This document shows positions 60,903 through 64,000 of a DNA stretch of 64,000 bases, in pieces. The position numbers and the translations under genes are program-made. The notes under the pieces are model-generated. The model ran no database searches. It saw nothing but the letters and a program-made list of their open reading frames with translations, and had not been told where the DNA came from. Numbering within the stretch: the first letter of the stretch is position 1; every line of letters starts with the position of its first letter. This DNA comes from Halomonas stenophila (lineage in GTDB: Bacteria; Pseudomonadota; Gammaproteobacteria; Pseudomonadales; Halomonadaceae), in the NCBI RefSeq assembly GCF_014192275.1, contig NZ_JACHXR010000005.1:266210-330209 (forward strand), read 5' to 3'.

Positions 60903-61790
60903 ATGAGCAAGATCGGTTTTATCGGACTGGGCATCATGGGCCGTCCCATGGCGGGCCACCTGCTGGACGCCGGCCACGAGCTGACCACCGTCAAGCGTGG
61001 CACCCTGGACGAGGCCCTGGCCTCCAAGGGCATGCAGGAGCTCGCCGACCCCAAGGCGGTCGCCGAGGCCTCCGAGGTGATCATCACCATCGTGCCGGAT
61101 ACCCCGGACGTCGATGAGGTGCTGTTCGGCGAGGGCGGCGTCATCGAGGGGCTCAAGCCGGGTACCCTGGTGATCGACATGAGCTCCATCGCCCCGCTGG
61201 CCACCCAGGAATTCGCCAAGCGCATCACCGAGGCCGGTGGCGAGTACGTCGATGCCCCGGTCTCCGGCGGCGAGGGCGGCGCCATCAACGCGGCCCTGAC
61301 CATCATGGTCGGTGCCACCGAGGAAGGCTTCGAGCGCGCCCAGCCGCTGCTCGAGGTGATGGGCAAGACCATCACCCACATCGGCGGTCACGGTGCCGGC
61401 CAGACCTGCAAGGTGGCCAACCAGATCGTCGTCGCCCTGACCATCGAGGCGGTCTCCGAGGGCCTGCTGTTCGCCTCCCGGGCCGGCGCCGACGTGGCCA
61501 AGGTCCGCGAGTCGCTGCTCGGCGGCCTGGCCCAGTCGAAGATCCTCGACGTCCACGGCGAGCGCATGATCAACCGCACCTTCGATCCGGGCTTCAAGAT
61601 CCGCCTGCACCAGAAGGACCTCAACCTGGCACTGGAAGGGGCGCGCAGCCTCAACCTCGCGCTGCCCGGCACCGCCAACGCCCAGCAGCTGTTCCAGGCC
61701 TGTGTCGCCCATGGTGGCGCCGACTGGGACCACGCCGGCATCCTCCGTGCCCTGGAGAAGCTCTCCGACCACGAGGTCGGTAACCGCTGA
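60903..61790 (+). CDS. glxR: tartronate semialdehyde reductase (2-hydroxy-3-oxopropionate reductase)
   Basis: 295 residues. Rossmann motif IGFIGLGIMGRPMAGHLL, substrate-binding DMSSIAPLATQEFA and DAPVSGGEGGA, and catalytic lysine in GHGAGQTCKVANQIV near residue 171. It reduces tartronate semialdehyde to D-glycerate with NAD(P)H. The ATG at 60903 has AGGAG upstream; the frame start at 60711 reads through the hairpin element and is rejected. It stands 293 bases after hyi. Confidence 0.96.
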   Translation: MSKIGFIGLGIMGRPMAGHLLDAGHELTTVKRGTLDEALASKGMQELADPKAVAEASEVIITIVPDTPDVDEVLFGEGGVIEGLKPGTLVIDMSSIAPLATQEFAKRITEAGGEYVDAPVSGGEGGAINAALTIMVGATEEGFERAQPLLEVMGKTITHIGGHGAGQTCKVANQIVVALTIEAVSEGLLFASRAGADVAKVRESLLGGLAQSKILDVHGERMINRTFDPGFKIRLHQKDLNLALEGARSLNLALPGTANAQQLFQACVAHGGADWDHAGILRALEKLSDHEVGNR

Positions 61791-61797
61791 GTCCGTG

Positions 61798-61824
61798 CCG
61801 CCGGCCATCACCGATGGCCGGCGG
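61798..61824 (+). terminator. hairpin after glxR
   Basis: CCGCCGGCCATC at 61798-61809 and GATGGCCGGCGG at 61813-61824, perfect 12-base arms eight bases past the glxR stop. No T run follows, so partial termination or transcript stabilisation is likely. Confidence 0.55.
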
Positions 61825-61971
61825 AGGACAGGGGAGGTGACTGCTCCCTGATGGCAGGCGTCGGGTCGTCGCCTGCCTGGGTCGTCGCTTGACGGCCCCT
61901 TGCCCGGTGTCGAGTCTTCCCCTGTAGCTCCCCGGCTCGTCATCGGGCCCTTTTTCGAAGGAGACCCCCGA

Positions 61972-63282
61972 ATGAATGCCCTTTCCCCCCTGCTTTCCTG
62001 CGACCGGCCCGAGGCGGCGCGCGCCTGGCTGACGCGGCTCGGCGAGATCGCCGTCGAGGCCGTGCATCCCGACACGCTGCTGCCCGACCGGCTCCCCGAT
62101 CCCCCGGCCGGCCGCACCCTGGTGGTAGGGGCCGGCAAGGCGGCGGCCGCCATGGCGGCCGCCCTGGAGCGCGCCTGGCAGGCGCGCCATCCCCAGGCGC
62201 CGCTGTCCGGCCTGGTGGTGACCCGCTATGGCCATGGCGCCGAGTGTCGCCATATCGAGGTCCTCGAGGCCTCGCACCCCATGCCCGACGACCTGAGCGA
62301 GAAGGCCGCCCGCCGGATGCTCGAGGCCGTCGAGGATCTGGGCGAGGACGACCTGGTCATCGCCCTGATCTCCGGCGGCGGCTCGGCGTTGATGACCCTG
62401 CCGGCACCCGGTATCCGGCTTGCCGAGAAACAGGCCATCAACAAGGCGCTGCTGAGAAGCGGTGCGCCGATTCGCGAGATCAACACCGTGCGCCGGCACC
62501 TGTCGGCCATCAAGGGCGGCCGGCTGGCGGCCGCCGCCCATCCGGCTCGGGTGCTGACCTGGCTGATCTCCGACGTGCCCGGCGACGAGGCCTCGCTGAT
62601 CGCTTCCGGGCCGACCCTGCCGGACGCCAGCACGCCGGTCGAGGCCCTGGCGATCCTCGATCGCTACGGGATCGAGGTCTCGGCGGCGGTACGCCGTCAG
62701 TTGGAAGGCAACACCGAGGCGCCGCGCCCCGAGGATCCGGCCTTCGCCCGCGACGAGAGCGAGATCCTGGCCCGCGCCCGGGATGCCCTGGCGGCCGGGC
62801 AGGCCGCCGCCGAGCGCGACGGCGTCGAGGTGCGTCTGCTGGGCGACGATCTGGAGGGCGAGGCCCGCGAACTGGGCCGTTCCCAGGGCCGCATGGCCCT
62901 GGCCGCCCAGGACGACCTGGAGCGACCGCTGGTGATCCTGTCGGGTGGCGAGACCAGCGTGACGGTCAAGGGAGACGGCCGCGGCGGGCGCAACGTCGAA
63001 TTCCTGCTGGGGCTGTTCGCCACCCTCGAGGGCGCCGAGGGCATCCATGCCCTGGCCATCGACACCGACGGCATCGACGGCTCCGAGGACAATGCCGGCG
63101 CCGTCTTCGGCCCGGACTGCTGGACACGCATGTGTTCGCTCGGTCTCGAGCCCGACGACTATCTGTCACGCAATGACGCCTACACTTTCTTCGAGGCGCT
63201 GGACGACCTGATCATGACCGGGCCGACGCGCACCAACGTCAACGACTTTCGTGCCATCCTGGTACTGCCGAGGAGCTCATGA
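61972..63282 (+). CDS. ttuD: glycerate 2-kinase (TtuD/GckA, MOFRL family)
   Basis: 436 residues. N-terminal DUF4147 kinase domain with [16 protein letters not shown] near residue 45 and [16 protein letters not shown] near residue 125; C-terminal MOFRL domain with [25 protein letters not shown] near residue 325 and [14 protein letters not shown]. It phosphorylates D-glycerate to 2-phosphoglycerate. The true start is the ATG at 61972, with AAGGAG upstream. Its end overlaps pyk as ATGA. Some databases name this hydroxypyruvate reductase for historic reasons. Confidence 0.93.
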   Translation: MNALSPLLSCDRPEAARAWLTRLGEIAVEAVHPDTLLPDRLPDPPAGRTLVVGAGKAAAAMAAALERAWQARHPQAPLSGLVVTRYGHGAECRHIEVLEASHPMPDDLSEKAARRMLEAVEDLGEDDLVIALISGGGSALMTLPAPGIRLAEKQAINKALLRSGAPIREINTVRRHLSAIKGGRLAAAAHPARVLTWLISDVPGDEASLIASGPTLPDASTPVEALAILDRYGIEVSAAVRRQLEGNTEAPRPEDPAFARDESEILARARDALAAGQAAAERDGVEVRLLGDDLEGEARELGRSQGRMALAAQDDLERPLVILSGGETSVTVKGDGRGGRNVEFLLGLFATLEGAEGIHALAIDTDGIDGSEDNAGAVFGPDCWTRMCSLGLEPDDYLSRNDAYTFFEALDDLIMTGPTRTNVNDFRAILVLPRSS

Positions 63283-64000
63283 CGACACTGCCCCCCCATG
63301 CTCCGATCCACGAGCCGATCCGTCGCACCAAGATCGTCGCCACCCTGGGTCCCGCCAGCGACCGGGAGGGCGTGCTCGAGCGGATGATCGCCGCCGGCGT
63401 CGACGTGGTGCGCCTCAACTTCTCCCACGGCTCGGCGGACGACCACCGCCGCCGGCTCGCCGCGGTGCGCGAGATCGCCGCCCGGCAGGGCCGGAGCGTC
63501 GCCGCCCTGGGCGACCTGCAGGGGCCCAAGATCCGCATCGCCCGCTTTCGCGACGGCGCCGTCGACCTCGCCGAGGGCGCGCCCTTCGTGATCGACGTGG
63601 CCCTCGATGGCGAGGACGGCGATGCCGAGCGGGTCGGCTGCGACTACCAGGCCCTGGCCGACGACGTCACGGCCGGCGACCGCCTGCTGCTCGACGACGG
63701 CCGGGTGGTGCTCGACGTCGCCCGGGTCGCCGGCAGCGCCATCCACACCACCGTGGTGGTGGGCGGCGAGCTGTCCAACAACAAGGGCATCAACAAGCAG
63801 GGCGGCGGCCTCTCGGCGCCGGCGCTGACCGACAAGGACAAGGCCGACCTCGAGACCGCCATCGCTATCGGCGTGGACTACCTGGCGGTGTCCTTCCCGC
63901 GCCATGCCGCCGACATGCAGGAAGCCCGCGCGCTGCTCGGCGAGGCCGGCGCCGAGATCGGCCTGGTGGCCAAGCTCGAGCGCGCCGAGGCGGTGGCCGA
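63279..64000 (+). CDS. pyk: pyruvate kinase, N-terminal part (runs off the window)
   Basis: 240 codons visible, still open at base 64000. ATG at 63279 overlaps the ttuD stop. [23 protein letters not shown] and [14 protein letters not shown] are the pyruvate-kinase start, then [12 protein letters not shown], the B domain (about residues 75-170, [11 protein letters not shown]) and [21 protein letters not shown]. It turns phosphoenolpyruvate into pyruvate, finishing the glyoxylate-to-pyruvate route. A pathway-linked isozyme coupled to ttuD is known in pseudomonads. Confidence 0.95.
   Translation, partial: MTTLPPHAPIHEPIRRTKIVATLGPASDREGVLERMIAAGVDVVRLNFSHGSADDHRRRLAAVREIAARQGRSVAALGDLQGPKIRIARFRDGAVDLAEGAPFVIDVALDGEDGDAERVGCDYQALADDVTAGDRLLLDDGRVVLDVARVAGSAIHTTVVVGGELSNNKGINKQGGGLSAPALTDKDKADLETAIAIGVDYLAVSFPRHAADMQEARALLGEAGAEIGLVAKLERAEAVA

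Overview
The window is a GC-rich gammaproteobacterial chromosome segment. Gene content points to a moderately halophilic, Halomonas-type organism: two near-identical BCCT osmolyte transporters next to choline-sulfatase, a phasin, three TRAP transporters and many GntR regulators. The genus is inferred from gene content, not proven. No rRNA, tRNA, CRISPR array, phage gene or recognisable transposase was seen.

Layout. (a) 1-5.6 kb: tandem BCCT transporters, choline-sulfatase betC and its divergent LysR regulator. (b) 5.6-11.8 kb: glycolate oxidase glcDEFG with a LldP/GlcA-type permease. (c) 12-14 kb: a GST, a phasin with PhaR-like operators, and an orphan phosphoribosyltransferase. (d) 14.3-19.2 kb: purine catabolism, with urate/xanthine permease, uraD, uraH, puuD and a GclR-like GntR regulator. 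(e) 19.9-30.2 kb: a probable inserted module of two amidohydrolases, a flavoprotein and a Dpp-type ABC transporter. It lies between two perfect 203-bp direct repeats made of the 3' end of a small membrane-protein gene. (f) 30.5-43.9 kb: a TRAP transporter, a DMT exporter, an RpiR regulator, two NCS1 permeases, Asp/Glu-racemase-family genes (one exported, one a pseudogene), allantoinase puuE and a YfcC carrier. (g) 44.3-45.7 kb: allA-allE. (h) 46-57.7 kb: two back-to-back TRAP gene sets, one with a racemase-like protein and a GntR regulator, the other with an arylmalonate-decarboxylase-like protein, a hydantoinase and a FAH/MhpD-type hydratase. (i) 58-64 kb: gcl-hyi-glxR-ttuD-pyk, cut off inside pyk.

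How it fits together. Urate is oxidised by PuuD, UraH and UraD to allantoin, which may be racemised by the HpxA-like protein and is opened by PuuE. AllE and AllA then give glyoxylate plus urea. Glycolate oxidase also yields glyoxylate. Gcl, Hyi, GlxR, TtuD and Pyk carry glyoxylate to pyruvate. Xanthine dehydrogenase and allantoate amidohydrolase (AllC) are absent from the window, so the chain as seen has gaps.

The strongest non-coding signals are two operator families that link these distant loci. TGTATACA palindromes occur at the purine genes, the GntR gene itself, puuE and gcl. IclR-like TGGAA-N5-TTCCA palindromes occur at glcD, upstream of allA and in triplicate at gcl. Other signals are a TTGTNNACAA pair shared by the ABC-module leader and the allantoin-racemase promoter, a GntR-type operator shared by two opposed operons, a MITE-like element, and a hairpin element that presents two AGGGAT loops.
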